DNA of 20,462 bases from Candidatus Saccharimonadota bacterium. GTDB taxonomy: Bacteria > Patescibacteriota > Saccharimonadia > Saccharimonadales > Saccharimonadaceae. How positions within the stretch are numbered: the first letter of the stretch is position 1; the number at the start of each line of letters is the position of its first letter. The notes under the pieces were generated by a model that was not told where the DNA came from, made no database searches, and worked only from the letters and a program-made list of their open reading frames with translations. The position numbers and the translations under genes were made by a program. The DNA lies in contig CAJPLU010000014.1 of NCBI GenBank assembly GCA_905371595.1, forward strand, positions 1 through 20,462. The letters run 5' to 3'. Below, in pieces: positions 1 to 8,039 of the stretch.

Positions 1-372
1 TTTTCCCTCCTCTTCCTCTCTTTCCTTCATTACAACAAGAAAGACCAGGAGTTATTGGGAGAGCAGGCTGGTAAATTGGCAGTGTATAATTTGGCGACAA
101 TTGGGTTGTTTGTTTGCGCAGTGTCATATGCTATGTATACAGCGTGGGCCTTATTGCCGTTTAGGTTTGGCGAGGGAGCGTATTATGCGGATGGTGTTCA
201 GGGTAGATATTTTACAGCAACAGCAGTTATGTTAGTGCCAGTAGGGTTATGGCTGCAGAAGTATATTAATGTAAGGACTAAGAATGAAAAAGTATTTAAC
301 CTTATTATGTTCTTTGGGCTAGCTTTAGTGCTTGGGTTTTATGTTTTTGAGACGGTGTGGACTTATAAATAA
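1..372 (+). CDS. DUF2142-family integral membrane protein, C-terminal part (5' truncated by window)
   Basis: The frame is open from base 1 to the TAA at 370-372, giving 123 residues; the TTG at 55 is not needed as a start because no stop precedes it, so the gene begins upstream of the window. The visible part contains three hydrophobic stretches (about residues 30-50, 70-87 and 100-119) and, between the first two, the motif GVQGRYF (about residue 66). That motif is a recurrent signature near the C-terminus of DUF2142 multi-pass proteins, which usually sit in polysaccharide loci and resemble GT-C type membrane glycosyltransferases. Function here is inferred from that motif and from the glycan genes nearby; the catalytic N-terminal part is outside the window. 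Family fairly likely, activity unknown. Confidence 0.65.
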   Translation, partial: FSLLFLSFLHYNKKDQELLGEQAGKLAVYNLATIGLFVCAVSYAMYTAWALLPFRFGEGAYYADGVQGRYFTATAVMLVPVGLWLQKYINVRTKNEKVFNLIMFFGLALVLGFYVFETVWTYK

Positions 373-385
373 ACTCGATCCAATC

Positions 386-414
386 TTTGCACTTATGCTT
401 GCTTGTGTTAAAAT
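386..414 (+). promoter_or_regulatory. Promoter of the secreted-protein operon, extended -10, near-leaderless
   Basis: TTTGCA at 386-391, a 17-nt spacer and TAAAAT at 409-414, preceded by TG at 406-407 (extended -10). The ATG at 424 lies only 9 nt after the -10 box and has no Shine-Dalgarno sequence, so the mRNA would start about 3 nt before or at the start codon. Confidence 0.6.
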
Positions 415-423
415 AGTGTAAAT

Positions 424-990
424 ATGAGAATTACAAATAAAAAACTTTCAAAAAAACAAATCCTAGTAGCTACCCTTGCTGTAGCTATCGCGATTTGCGG
501 GAGTGTTTTCGCGCTTGATAAGATCGGTATTATCTCAATTTTTCCAAAAGAAACCGTACCAAATATCAGTAAAGAGCCAACGCCGCAAGAAAAAAAATCT
601 GAAGAAAAAGCCAATCAGGACACTAAAGAATCATTCCTTAACGCCACAAAAGATAACGAAGAAAAGTCTGTTGAGGAAAGTAAACCCGCTCCAGTGCCAA
701 AAAATAATTCATCAATCGAGCTTTCAGCCAACAGAGATGGAGACAGCGTTACAATTATCGTAAAATTAAAAGAACAGGGTTATTCACAAGGCAAATGCTC
801 TCTAACTGTAGCCGCTAATGGAAAAAAGGTTGCGCAGAATGCTGATATTATATACCAGCCAGAATATTCTACCTGTGCTGGATTTTCAGTACCCGTATCT
901 TCAGTCGGCGGCGGCCAATGGACTATTTCATTATCAGTAACTCCACTCAATGGCAAGCCTATAACTAAAACTTTAACAAAGGAGATTTAA
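424..990 (+). CDS. Membrane-anchored extracytoplasmic protein, unknown family
   Basis: The product has 188 residues: a short Lys-rich N-terminus, one hydrophobic segment (about residues 13-31) with no good signal-peptidase or lipobox site, a low-complexity Lys/Glu/Pro linker (about 42-95), and a C-terminal domain (about 96-188) rich in alternating beta-type residues. Cys125 and Cys151 in that domain could form a disulphide; the domain looks Ig-like, but I do not recognise a named family. It is therefore probably a type II anchored protein with an exposed beta domain. Its TAA overlaps the ATG of the next gene by one base (TAATG), so the two are translationally coupled, and the small protein may anchor or assist the large secreted ChW protein; this is inference. 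The first gene uses a leaderless-type promoter, the second an SD (AAAGGAG, 978-984). Confidence 0.7.
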   Translation: MRITNKKLSKKQILVATLAVAIAICGSVFALDKIGIISIFPKETVPNISKEPTPQEKKSEEKANQDTKESFLNATKDNEEKSVEESKPAPVPKNNSSIELSANRDGDSVTIIVKLKEQGYSQGKCSLTVAANGKKVAQNADIIYQPEYSTCAGFSVPVSSVGGGQWTISLSVTPLNGKPITKTLTKEI

Positions 991-3263
991 TGGTGAAAAC
1001 GAGAATATTTATCTCTGCCATTGCCGTTGCTGCAATTGGTGTTTTTAGTTTAGTGTTTTTTGCTAATCAATCGAGTGCCGTCACCGCTAGCGATTGGCGC
1101 GCTGGAAACATTGTTGACGACTTTGTGTTCACTAATTCTGATGACATGACAGTTGCTGATATCCAAGCATTTCTCAATAGTGTTAACCCAAATTGCGACA
1201 CATACGGAACTGGGCGCGCTATTGAAAAAGGTAGAGGTGATATTACACGCGCACAATATGCCGCTTTGCGGGGCTGGGCAGGTCCGCCTTATGTCTGTCT
1301 AAAAGATTACTATGAAGTTCCTAAATACTCGCCAGGCAACTACATTCCTGCCAATAACTTTAGCGGTTCAATACCAGCAGGGGCTGTCAGTGCGGCGCAA
1401 ATAATCTACGATGCAGCGAAGCGTAATAATTTAAGCCCGAAAGTTATCCTAGTTAAAATCGCTACTGAATCGGCTGGTCCGCTCACCACGGATAATTGGC
1501 CGCTGCAAAGCCAATATACTTACGCCATGGGGTCGCATTGTCCCGATAGCGGACCTGGCGGCAGCGCAAATTGCGACCGCAATTATGCCGGCTTCTCAAT
1601 GCAAGTCGAATCTGGAGCCCAATTAATGCGCTGGTATCTCGATAATATGGATAAACCTTGGTGGACTTATAAAAAACCATTCGCTACTAACTCTATATTA
1701 TGGAACGTAGTACAGCGCGGCTGCGGCGCTGGAGACGTATATATTGCCAGCAAGGCAACAGCCGCACTATATACTTACACCCCGTATCAGCCAAATCAGG
1801 CCGCTCTTAATAATATGTACGGACTAGGCGACCATTGCAGCGCTTATGGCAATCGTAACTTTTGGCGCGTTTGGAACGACTGGTTTGGATCGACCCAGTA
1901 CAGCCGCCCGATCATTAGTTTCAAATCGCATATTAGCTACTATGGCTGGACCGGACTAGTACACAATCGCGGCATTACTGGCTTTACCGGCCAGAGCAAA
2001 TCCATGCAAGCCTTCACTATTGACGGTGAAGTTACCTATTCGTCGTATAGCGAAGAACGCGGCTGGCAGCCAACTGTCTATGGAGGCATGCAATCTGGCA
2101 CAACAGAACTTAACAGACCTATTCAAGCAGTCAAAATTCAACCAACTGGATCGCTTGCCGAAAAATATGATTTATACTACCGCGCACATGTCAGCTATGT
2201 CGGCTGGATGGGTTGGGCAAAGAATGGCGAGCCAGCCGGCATAACTGGCGGACCTGGAAATAATATAGAGGCCCTAGAAATCCGGCTTGTTCACAAAGGA
2301 TCTAGCGCTCCGGAAGATTCAGGCCAAGCTTTCAAAAATATTAATACAAAGGGAGATTCTTCACCGCTAGCAGCCTCGATTAGCGCGCACGTTGGCATGG
2401 TTGGCTGGCAACCAGCAGTCACTGATGAAATGATTAGCGGCACTACCGGCCAAAGCCGTCGGATTGAAGCCGTCAAAGCCTCCCTTGTTAATAAAACTGG
2501 TATTTCTGGCAACCTTCGCTATTCGTCCCACGTCTCATGGGTTGGCTGGCAAGACTGGAAAAATGCAAACGAAATATCAGGCACTACTGGTCAATTCAAA
2601 TCAGTCGAAGCAATTCGTTTTATGCTCACTAGCGACCTTGCAAAATCATACGATATCTGGTATCGTGCTTATTCGCAGTATGTCGGCTGGATGGGTTGGG
2701 CAAAAAATGGCGAGCCAGCCGGATCAACTGGTGCAACCAGACAGCTTGAGGCCATCCAGATTCGTATAGCGCCAAAAAATTCAATCGCCCTACCTAGCGG
2801 TGCATTCTACAACCCAGCCAATACGCCTGTCCCAGATTTATATGATCTCAGCTATTCAACCCACGTCAGCTATGTTGGCTGGATGCCGAACGTCTCTCAG
2901 GGTGTCATGTCTGGTACAACGGGGCGATCGTTCGCCGTTGAAGCACTACGCATTGCCAAAGCCATATCACAACGCGACGGATCGACCATCGCCATCCGCT
3001 GCTCATCAAAATCGGCTAACGACCCTTGGTCGGCAGATATGCCTGTGACCGAACAACAAATCTGCGGCACTACCGGCCAAACAAAAGCGCTCAATGGCAT
3101 AAAACTATCCCTCGGTGAAACCGACGCCAAGAAATATGATATTTACTACCAAACTCACCTATCATGGATCGGTTGGCAAGAGTGGAAAAAGAACGGTGAA
3201 GTCGCCGGCGATAAACCAGGATCGCACATTGAAGCTGTTAGAATAAAGCTTGTTGAAAAATAA
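990..3263 (+). CDS. Secreted ChW-repeat surface protein with lysozyme-like N-terminal domain
   Basis: The 757-residue product has a Sec signal peptide (hydrophobic 8-24, likely cleavage after SSA near 30). Residues about 35-303 form a domain known from actinobacterial and Saccharibacteria secreted proteins, with the pattern SPKVILVKIATESAG, YAMGSHCPD, YTPYQPNQAALN and a closing SAYGNRNFWR. The ATES segment with Glu160 resembles the catalytic-Glu region of lytic transglycosylases, but cleavage of peptidoglycan is only inferred. Residues about 308-757 hold nine ChW repeats (clostridial hydrophobic W, PF07538), each of the form HVSYVGW...NGE.AGTTG...EAI.I.L; the second-last is degenerate and lacks GW. 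ChW repeats are thought to act in surface attachment or binding of wall or host ligands. No sortase motif or C-terminal membrane anchor is present. The ATG at 990 follows AAAGGAG by 5 nt. In an episymbiont it is a good candidate for host contact. Confidence 0.85.
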   Translation: MVKTRIFISAIAVAAIGVFSLVFFANQSSAVTASDWRAGNIVDDFVFTNSDDMTVADIQAFLNSVNPNCDTYGTGRAIEKGRGDITRAQYAALRGWAGPPYVCLKDYYEVPKYSPGNYIPANNFSGSIPAGAVSAAQIIYDAAKRNNLSPKVILVKIATESAGPLTTDNWPLQSQYTYAMGSHCPDSGPGGSANCDRNYAGFSMQVESGAQLMRWYLDNMDKPWWTYKKPFATNSILWNVVQRGCGAGDVYIASKATAALYTYTPYQPNQAALNNMYGLGDHCSAYGNRNFWRVWNDWFGSTQYSRPIISFKSHISYYGWTGLVHNRGITGFTGQSKSMQAFTIDGEVTYSSYSEERGWQPTVYGGMQSGTTELNRPIQAVKIQPTGSLAEKYDLYYRAHVSYVGWMGWAKNGEPAGITGGPGNNIEALEIRLVHKGSSAPEDSGQAFKNINTKGDSSPLAASISAHVGMVGWQPAVTDEMISGTTGQSRRIEAVKASLVNKTGISGNLRYSSHVSWVGWQDWKNANEISGTTGQFKSVEAIRFMLTSDLAKSYDIWYRAYSQYVGWMGWAKNGEPAGSTGATRQLEAIQIRIAPKNSIALPSGAFYNPANTPVPDLYDLSYSTHVSYVGWMPNVSQGVMSGTTGRSFAVEALRIAKAISQRDGSTIAIRCSSKSANDPWSADMPVTEQQICGTTGQTKALNGIKLSLGETDAKKYDIYYQTHLSWIGWQEWKKNGEVAGDKPGSHIEAVRIKLVEK
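2196..2239 (+). repeat. Direct repeat within ChW coding region, copy 1
   Basis: A 44-nt segment that recurs at 2679-2722 with one mismatch (G to A within the aag/aaa Lys codon). It encodes the core of ChW repeat 3 (YVGWMGWAKNGEPAG). Other repeats of the protein are much more diverged at DNA level, so this pair reflects recent duplication or gene conversion. Confidence 0.9.
2679..2722 (+). repeat. Direct repeat within ChW coding region, copy 2
   Basis: Second copy of the 44-nt repeat at 2196-2239, encoding the core of ChW repeat 6. The two copies lie 483 bp apart in the same frame. Confidence 0.9.
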
Positions 3264-3267
3264 AATT

Positions 3268-5466
3268 TCATTTATATATATCAACAATCCGCTGCTCAAG
3301 CTTACTCCACTGATAAGCTTGAGCAGTTTTTTGACCATTTTTAATGATTTTATCGCGCAGTTTTTTATCGTTTAGTAACTTTTCGACAGCTGCAACGCCC
3401 GCATCGATATCGCCTTGGCGATAAAACAGACAGTTGTAATCATCTTTCAGATATTCAACATTGCCGCCGTTTGGTACCACAACAGATACGCCGCCAGTCG
3501 CCATCATTTCAAGCGGCGGATATGAGAAGCTCTCAACAATACTAGTTTTAATCAAAATATCGCAGCTTGCGTACACTTCTCCAACTTTTTCTGGAGCAAT
3601 ACGATTATAAAATCTATCGACTCGGTACCAATCTTTTGGCTCCTTGCGGTATGATAAATACGAAATCTCAAATTTATCAGGGTCAAGCCTCTCAACGATA
3701 CGAAAAGCTTCGTCAGTATTTTTATACTCACTTTTACTATCGCCTTCAATAAGTATCTTTATTTTGCCCGTAAAATCCCGTTCGCGATATGGGTACAATT
3801 CAAGATCAATTCCATTTGAGACATACTCGGATTCTTTATGAAAGACATCTTTCAACCACTTCTGACACCATAGTGACATCGTAATATACCGTATACCAGA
3901 TTGATCGCAGTAAGAAGCGTTCGCTAAAAAGCGCGGTTCGCCAGTGCCTGGTATATAAAAATCCGTTTCAAAGTTTTGCACAAAATAAAGCCGATTACGA
4001 ACATTAGGCTGCTTCTTAACTAGCTCAACAGTTGACCACAACGTTGCAACCTGCGTGTCAAAAAATGCTTTCATTTTAGTTTTGTGCGTAGCAACGACAT
4101 TAAATCCAGGCAATTCATATCTATAGCTATAGGTTTTCTTAGCGATTTTTAGAGCGTGCTTACTGACTGCATCAATTAGCGTCACGTCCCAGCCATGCCT
4201 TCTTAGCACATCAGCATGCTTTAAGGCGACAATTACTCCTCCTGAAATATCAGTTGAAGGCAGAACAAAACCGATATTTCGCGCCAAATGCTTTCTAACA
4301 AACGAAGCTAGGTTATAGCCAGTGTACACCGTCGAATAGTTATGAATTATCTCCTCGTGAGCTTTATCTGCAAGTTTACCGCGCAAAACCGAGTCTGATA
4401 CTAGTAAGTCAAGTGCTTTAAACCACTCTGCGTCAATATTGTTTACTAGTATGCCTGTTTCGTTATTCTGAATTTTCTCTGCAAAAGCGCCAATATTGCT
4501 GGCTATGGTTGGAATCTTTACAAGAGCCGCCTCAACCCATTTATTCTCAGATTTTGCGCGGTTAAAAATCGTATCAACCAGCGGCGCCAGAACAATATCG
4601 CACTCCGCCATAACAGCTGGCAATTCTCGCCAATCGACAAATCCTGACGTAATAAGACGTTCTTTATACGGATCAAGGACGTCTGGAATATCCAGAATGC
4701 CAGCAATCTTAAGGTAAACTTGCGGATACTTTTCGAATATTTTAATAAGACTAGGAATAACAAGATCAAAATCTTCATTATGGGTAATGCTACCACTGAA
4801 ATATCCGATAATAATTTTGTTATTATCTTTGCTAAACGCCTCTAGTGCTAAATTAGATAGCTTAATCATTTCATCAGATGCAACGTTGCGGTTAATCAGC
4901 ACTTCACCCTTCGTGTAATATTGAAGCTCCTCTTGCAGTTGAGCGGTCGTCGTAACAACATGATCGCACAACTCCAGCGTTTCGCGCATTCGATTAACAC
5001 CGTCGTCGTAGAGCTGCTTATCATCAACACTCATCTGTTGAACATATTTGATTGAATCAGTATATTTCTGGTCAATTACCAAATCATCGATATCAAAAAA
5101 ACAGGTTTTATTAAAATAATGTGCCTGCTTGATAAACTCGCGAATCGTATCAGTTATTGGGCAGCGGAAAAATACAAATCCGCGATAATACTTCAATTGA
5201 TCAAGCGATAATCTATCATAAAAAACGCTCTCAACAGTCAACCCTTGTGACACTAGCTGTTCCATTTGATGAGCAACTCGATAGCGTTCTGGATGCGGCA
5301 AAGTACAGCCGTTGATAAATAAAATATCTTTATACACTTGCTGTTTTTTATCAGGAAATTTCTTATAATATGCATATTTTGCTGCGCGTTTTACAAAGCG
5401 GACAGCGCCATCGTCTTTGATTATTACAACACTTTTCTTTACAAGATTATTAACTTTACGTATCAT
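3268..5466 (-). CDS. Two-domain glycosyltransferase (GT4-GT4, C-terminal half WsaF-like)
   Basis: The 732-residue product has two GT-B modules. The first (about 45-395) has the donor-site pattern of group 1 transferases (GYFSGSITHNEDF, then ECDIVLAPL, KWVEAALVKIP). The second (about 405-732) opens with IGFVLPSTDISGG, continues with YFVQNFETDFY and VSNGIDLELYP, and has the GT4 region ASCDILIKTSIVESFSYPPLEMMA with the E-x7-E spacing. The second half resembles the rhamnosyltransferase WsaF of S-layer glycan synthesis. Substrate cannot be told from sequence. The protein is cytosolic and probably adds two sugars in succession to a lipid-linked glycan that the Wzm/Wzt exporter of the same operon secretes. 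The ATG at 5466 follows AAGGAGGAG and lies 2 bp after the upstream GT2 stop. It is the last gene of the minus operon and ends 4 bp from the convergent ChW gene. Confidence 0.88.
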   Translation of the reverse strand: MIRKVNNLVKKSVVIIKDDGAVRFVKRAAKYAYYKKFPDKKQQVYKDILFINGCTLPHPERYRVAHQMEQLVSQGLTVESVFYDRLSLDQLKYYRGFVFFRCPITDTIREFIKQAHYFNKTCFFDIDDLVIDQKYTDSIKYVQQMSVDDKQLYDDGVNRMRETLELCDHVVTTTAQLQEELQYYTKGEVLINRNVASDEMIKLSNLALEAFSKDNNKIIIGYFSGSITHNEDFDLVIPSLIKIFEKYPQVYLKIAGILDIPDVLDPYKERLITSGFVDWRELPAVMAECDIVLAPLVDTIFNRAKSENKWVEAALVKIPTIASNIGAFAEKIQNNETGILVNNIDAEWFKALDLLVSDSVLRGKLADKAHEEIIHNYSTVYTGYNLASFVRKHLARNIGFVLPSTDISGGVIVALKHADVLRRHGWDVTLIDAVSKHALKIAKKTYSYRYELPGFNVVATHKTKMKAFFDTQVATLWSTVELVKKQPNVRNRLYFVQNFETDFYIPGTGEPRFLANASYCDQSGIRYITMSLWCQKWLKDVFHKESEYVSNGIDLELYPYRERDFTGKIKILIEGDSKSEYKNTDEAFRIVERLDPDKFEISYLSYRKEPKDWYRVDRFYNRIAPEKVGEVYASCDILIKTSIVESFSYPPLEMMATGGVSVVVPNGGNVEYLKDDYNCLFYRQGDIDAGVAAVEKLLNDKKLRDKIIKNGQKTAQAYQWSKLEQRIVDIYK
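3292..3332 (+). terminator. Strong intrinsic terminator of the ChW operon, inside the convergent GT gene
   Basis: A perfect 13-bp stem (CTGCTCAAGCTTA at 3292-3304, TAAGCTTGAGCAG at 3314-3326) with a 9-nt loop is followed by six T (3327-3332). It lies 29 nt past the ChW stop, within the last codons of the minus-strand glycosyltransferase, so the coding sequence there also serves as the terminator of the opposite gene. Confidence 0.9.
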
Positions 5467-5468
5467 TA

Positions 5469-6869
5469 TTACTCCTCCTTAGCCGTCATATATGGATTAT
5501 ATAACGTTTTTAGACCTTTATCGCAAAGAGCTTTAGTTAGCAATCGGCTAGTTATTCTTGTTAATCCATCAATCGAAGCCAACTTATTCCGTTCAATAAA
5601 TAGCACGGGAAGATCTATCGCACCTAGATTGTATCTAGCGGTTAGATAAATGTGTTTCGTAAAGGATCGCCGGCTTAGCGTCTGTATGCATTCTACTATT
5701 TTTTTATCTAAGATTGACGTAAGGTTTTCTATAACTCGGCTCTCGTCAAGTGCAGACGGAACAACTGCACCGATATCAGGTCGCATCACATCGCCCATAT
5801 CGCTATAATCATCAATATCTTTAATCATAGTCTCTGAGAATACTATTATATCAGCAGTTTCATCACGAATGACATCGCCGGCAGCGGTTGATTCGCTAAA
5901 TAACACATTTTTTATAGTAAGATTTTGCGGCATAGAATATCTCAGCCGCCACTGAGCGCCATATGTTGAATCGCGCATAACTTGAGCTTGAACTTGACGG
6001 CTCATGATATCGTCATTTAAAGCCCTCTCCTGAGCATCAATAACATAAGGTTTTGCGTCCAACCCTTGTGCAGTAGAATTTTTATGGACACGCCAATAGT
6101 AAAGTATTTGCGAAACATGCGCAATCTGCTGCGGCTGCAGTATTCTTGTTATGCGCAAAAAAAGCTCCCAATCTTGAGCTCCGTTGTAGTTGCCATCTTC
6201 GCCCTCCAACTCCAACAAAAGTTTCCGCTGCATGACAGCAAAGTGCGTAATATAGTTGACCGACCGCAAGAAATCAGCATTCCAATCAGGTTTGAAAAAT
6301 GGTTGATATTGTCGTCCGTGTTCATCAAGCTTAATCTCGTCAGTATATATAAATTTTATATCTGGCAAATTATTTATCTTTTCGACAACTCGTAATAAAG
6401 CGTCTGGGTGCAGCATATCGTCATGATCAAGTAGCGCCACGTATTCCCCGCTAGCTTTATGGATACCGTAATTTGTCGCCCCGGCAATATGGCGATTGGC
6501 CTTAAGAAAAAAAGGCTTTATCTTTGCATTAGTCTTTGCTATAGCACTGATTTCTTGTTTCAAGCCTGTATCAGGCGACGCATCATCAATAATAATCAGC
6601 TCCCAATTATCGTATGATTGAGATTCAACCGACTGAACCATTTCCCTCAAGTATTTAGTTGGAGTATTGTAAGTCGGCACAATAATCGACACTAGCGGCT
6701 GTCTACGCAATCTTTTGTTCGTACGAGCATCTCTGCAACTACGCCGCCATAATTCGTATAGCTTACGCTGGTGTGAATCAAGATAATTGCGATATGGCGA
6801 AATCAATAACAGCAAGAAAGAGTAAAGCGCTCTATTGTGTTTTATTATATTTTTCAAGCGTTGCAGCAT
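5469..6869 (-). CDS. GT2 family glycosyltransferase with degenerate second GT-A domain
   Basis: The 466-residue product has a complete GT-A domain at about 58-300: LVSIIVPTYNTP, IIIDDASPDTG, the DXD-like LLDHDDMLHPDAL and GAQDWELFLR. This is the type found in O-antigen and S-layer glycan clusters. Residues about 310-466 look like the remnant of a second GT-A domain: an ADIIVFSE segment, RPDIGAVVP as in the middle of such domains, but no N-terminal nucleotide-binding strand and no DXD. In longer relatives two active GT2 modules follow each other, so here the second may be structural or inactive. The gene lies 3 bp after wzt and 2 bp before the GT4-GT4 gene. The ribosome site is weak (GGAAATAAA before ATG), pointing to coupled translation. 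Sugar specificity is unknown. Confidence 0.87.
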   Translation of the reverse strand: MLQRLKNIIKHNRALYSFLLLLISPYRNYLDSHQRKLYELWRRSCRDARTNKRLRRQPLVSIIVPTYNTPTKYLREMVQSVESQSYDNWELIIIDDASPDTGLKQEISAIAKTNAKIKPFFLKANRHIAGATNYGIHKASGEYVALLDHDDMLHPDALLRVVEKINNLPDIKFIYTDEIKLDEHGRQYQPFFKPDWNADFLRSVNYITHFAVMQRKLLLELEGEDGNYNGAQDWELFLRITRILQPQQIAHVSQILYYWRVHKNSTAQGLDAKPYVIDAQERALNDDIMSRQVQAQVMRDSTYGAQWRLRYSMPQNLTIKNVLFSESTAAGDVIRDETADIIVFSETMIKDIDDYSDMGDVMRPDIGAVVPSALDESRVIENLTSILDKKIVECIQTLSRRSFTKHIYLTARYNLGAIDLPVLFIERNKLASIDGLTRITSRLLTKALCDKGLKTLYNPYMTAKEE

Positions 6870-6872
6870 ATT

Positions 6873-8039
6873 TTATTTCCATGTGTGATCTAGCTTCGTC
6901 ACGCCGCCCCAGCGGCCGTGTCCATAATCGCGTTGGACTGAAAAAAACGGTCCTTCCTCGATAAAAGCAATCACCTTTGTATCATTAGCCCCCATCAAAC
7001 CCGCCTTGATAAAATACCTGCCTTCATTAAGATTTAACTTTACGGTGTAGCGAGCTGATTGATCTTTGATAGCGCTAGTTTTTTCTTGGTAAGTATTCGG
7101 TCCGTAAACATACTCGCCGTTTTCACGAAAAATTGCAACGCCTACATGCTTAACGCCTTTTTGCTGCCATGACAAATCCACCGTCATAGTTTCTTCAAAG
7201 TCATACATGGTCTTTTCTTTACCATCAGTACCACGCAACACTATTTTGAACGGTACCGCCCCTTCGTTATCGCCGTTTAGCCCAGTTGTCTGGTCGTAAT
7301 TCTGGCTGTTGCTACGACTATATGCTGCCGCAATACGATACGGTTTGCCAATCATTCTAACGTGGCCGTCTTCAATAAATGCTGCTTTTGTACAAAACCG
7401 CTCGACTGCCGCCATATCGTGAGTTACTAAAATTACAGTACGTTTTTCACGCTTAAGCTTATCAAAGTACGAATAGCACTTCTTTTGAAAAGCCTCGTCG
7501 CCAACCGCAAGCACTTCATCAAGCAACAAAATATCAGCATGAGCGCGAATTGCAATTGAAAAGGCTAAACGGACCTGCATACCGCTTGAATAATTCTTAA
7601 GCCGTTCTTCCATAAAGTCTTCTAATTCTGCAAACTCAACAATCGCGCTATACATAGATTCCATTTCTTCATGACTAAACCCTAGCAGTGCACCATTAAG
7701 AAAGATGTTTTCGCGGCCAGTTAGCTCTGGATTAAATCCTACGCCGAGCTCAATAAACGGCACTAGCGAACCGTGCACTTTAACGTTACCGCTATTTGGC
7801 GTATAAATACCAGCGATCGTTTTCAATAGTGTGCTCTTTCCTGAACCATTGCGGCCAACTATACCGAAAAAGTCTCCTTCGTTTATAGTAAAACTTATAT
7901 CCTTTAACGGCGTAAACACACGATAGCCTTTGCGGCCTTTTAGTATATTTATCAACTGTTGTTTAACACCTGAACTAGCTTCAAGCGGAATTTTGAAAGA
8001 TTTCGTTAGTTTGCTAATCTCGACAATTGCCTTAGACAT
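6873..8039 (-). CDS. wzt: ABC transporter ATPase for polysaccharide export (Wzt/TagH type)
   Basis: This 388-residue ATPase energises export of a lipid-linked glycan with the adjacent permease. It shows Walker A GRNGSGKST (about 64-72), the signature NYSSGMQVRLAF, Walker B ILLLDEVLAVGDE and the switch His in LVTHD. A C-terminal beta domain (about 245-388, ending GHGRWGGVTKLDHTW) matches the Wzt carbohydrate-binding domain, which in O-antigen systems recognises the cap of the finished chain. I start at ATG 8039, which overlaps the permease stop (TGATG) and lies 6 nt after GGAGAG; the in-frame TTG at 8042 is less well placed. The C-terminal domain suggests that chain recognition rather than simple teichoic-acid export is at work. 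High confidence in the family, the glycan itself is unknown. Confidence 0.93.
   Translation of the reverse strand: MSKAIVEISKLTKSFKIPLEASSGVKQQLINILKGRKGYRVFTPLKDISFTINEGDFFGIVGRNGSGKSTLLKTIAGIYTPNSGNVKVHGSLVPFIELGVGFNPELTGRENIFLNGALLGFSHEEMESMYSAIVEFAELEDFMEERLKNYSSGMQVRLAFSIAIRAHADILLLDEVLAVGDEAFQKKCYSYFDKLKREKRTVILVTHDMAAVERFCTKAAFIEDGHVRMIGKPYRIAAAYSRSNSQNYDQTTGLNGDNEGAVPFKIVLRGTDGKEKTMYDFEETMTVDLSWQQKGVKHVGVAIFRENGEYVYGPNTYQEKTSAIKDQSARYTVKLNLNEGRYFIKAGLMGANDTKVIAFIEEGPFFSVQRDYGHGRWGGVTKLDHTWK

Noticed and set aside
3250..3287. Terminator for the minus-strand GT4-GT4 gene
   Set aside because: TTGTTGA/TCAACAA gives a 7-bp AT-rich stem with a 24-nt loop and no clean T-tract.
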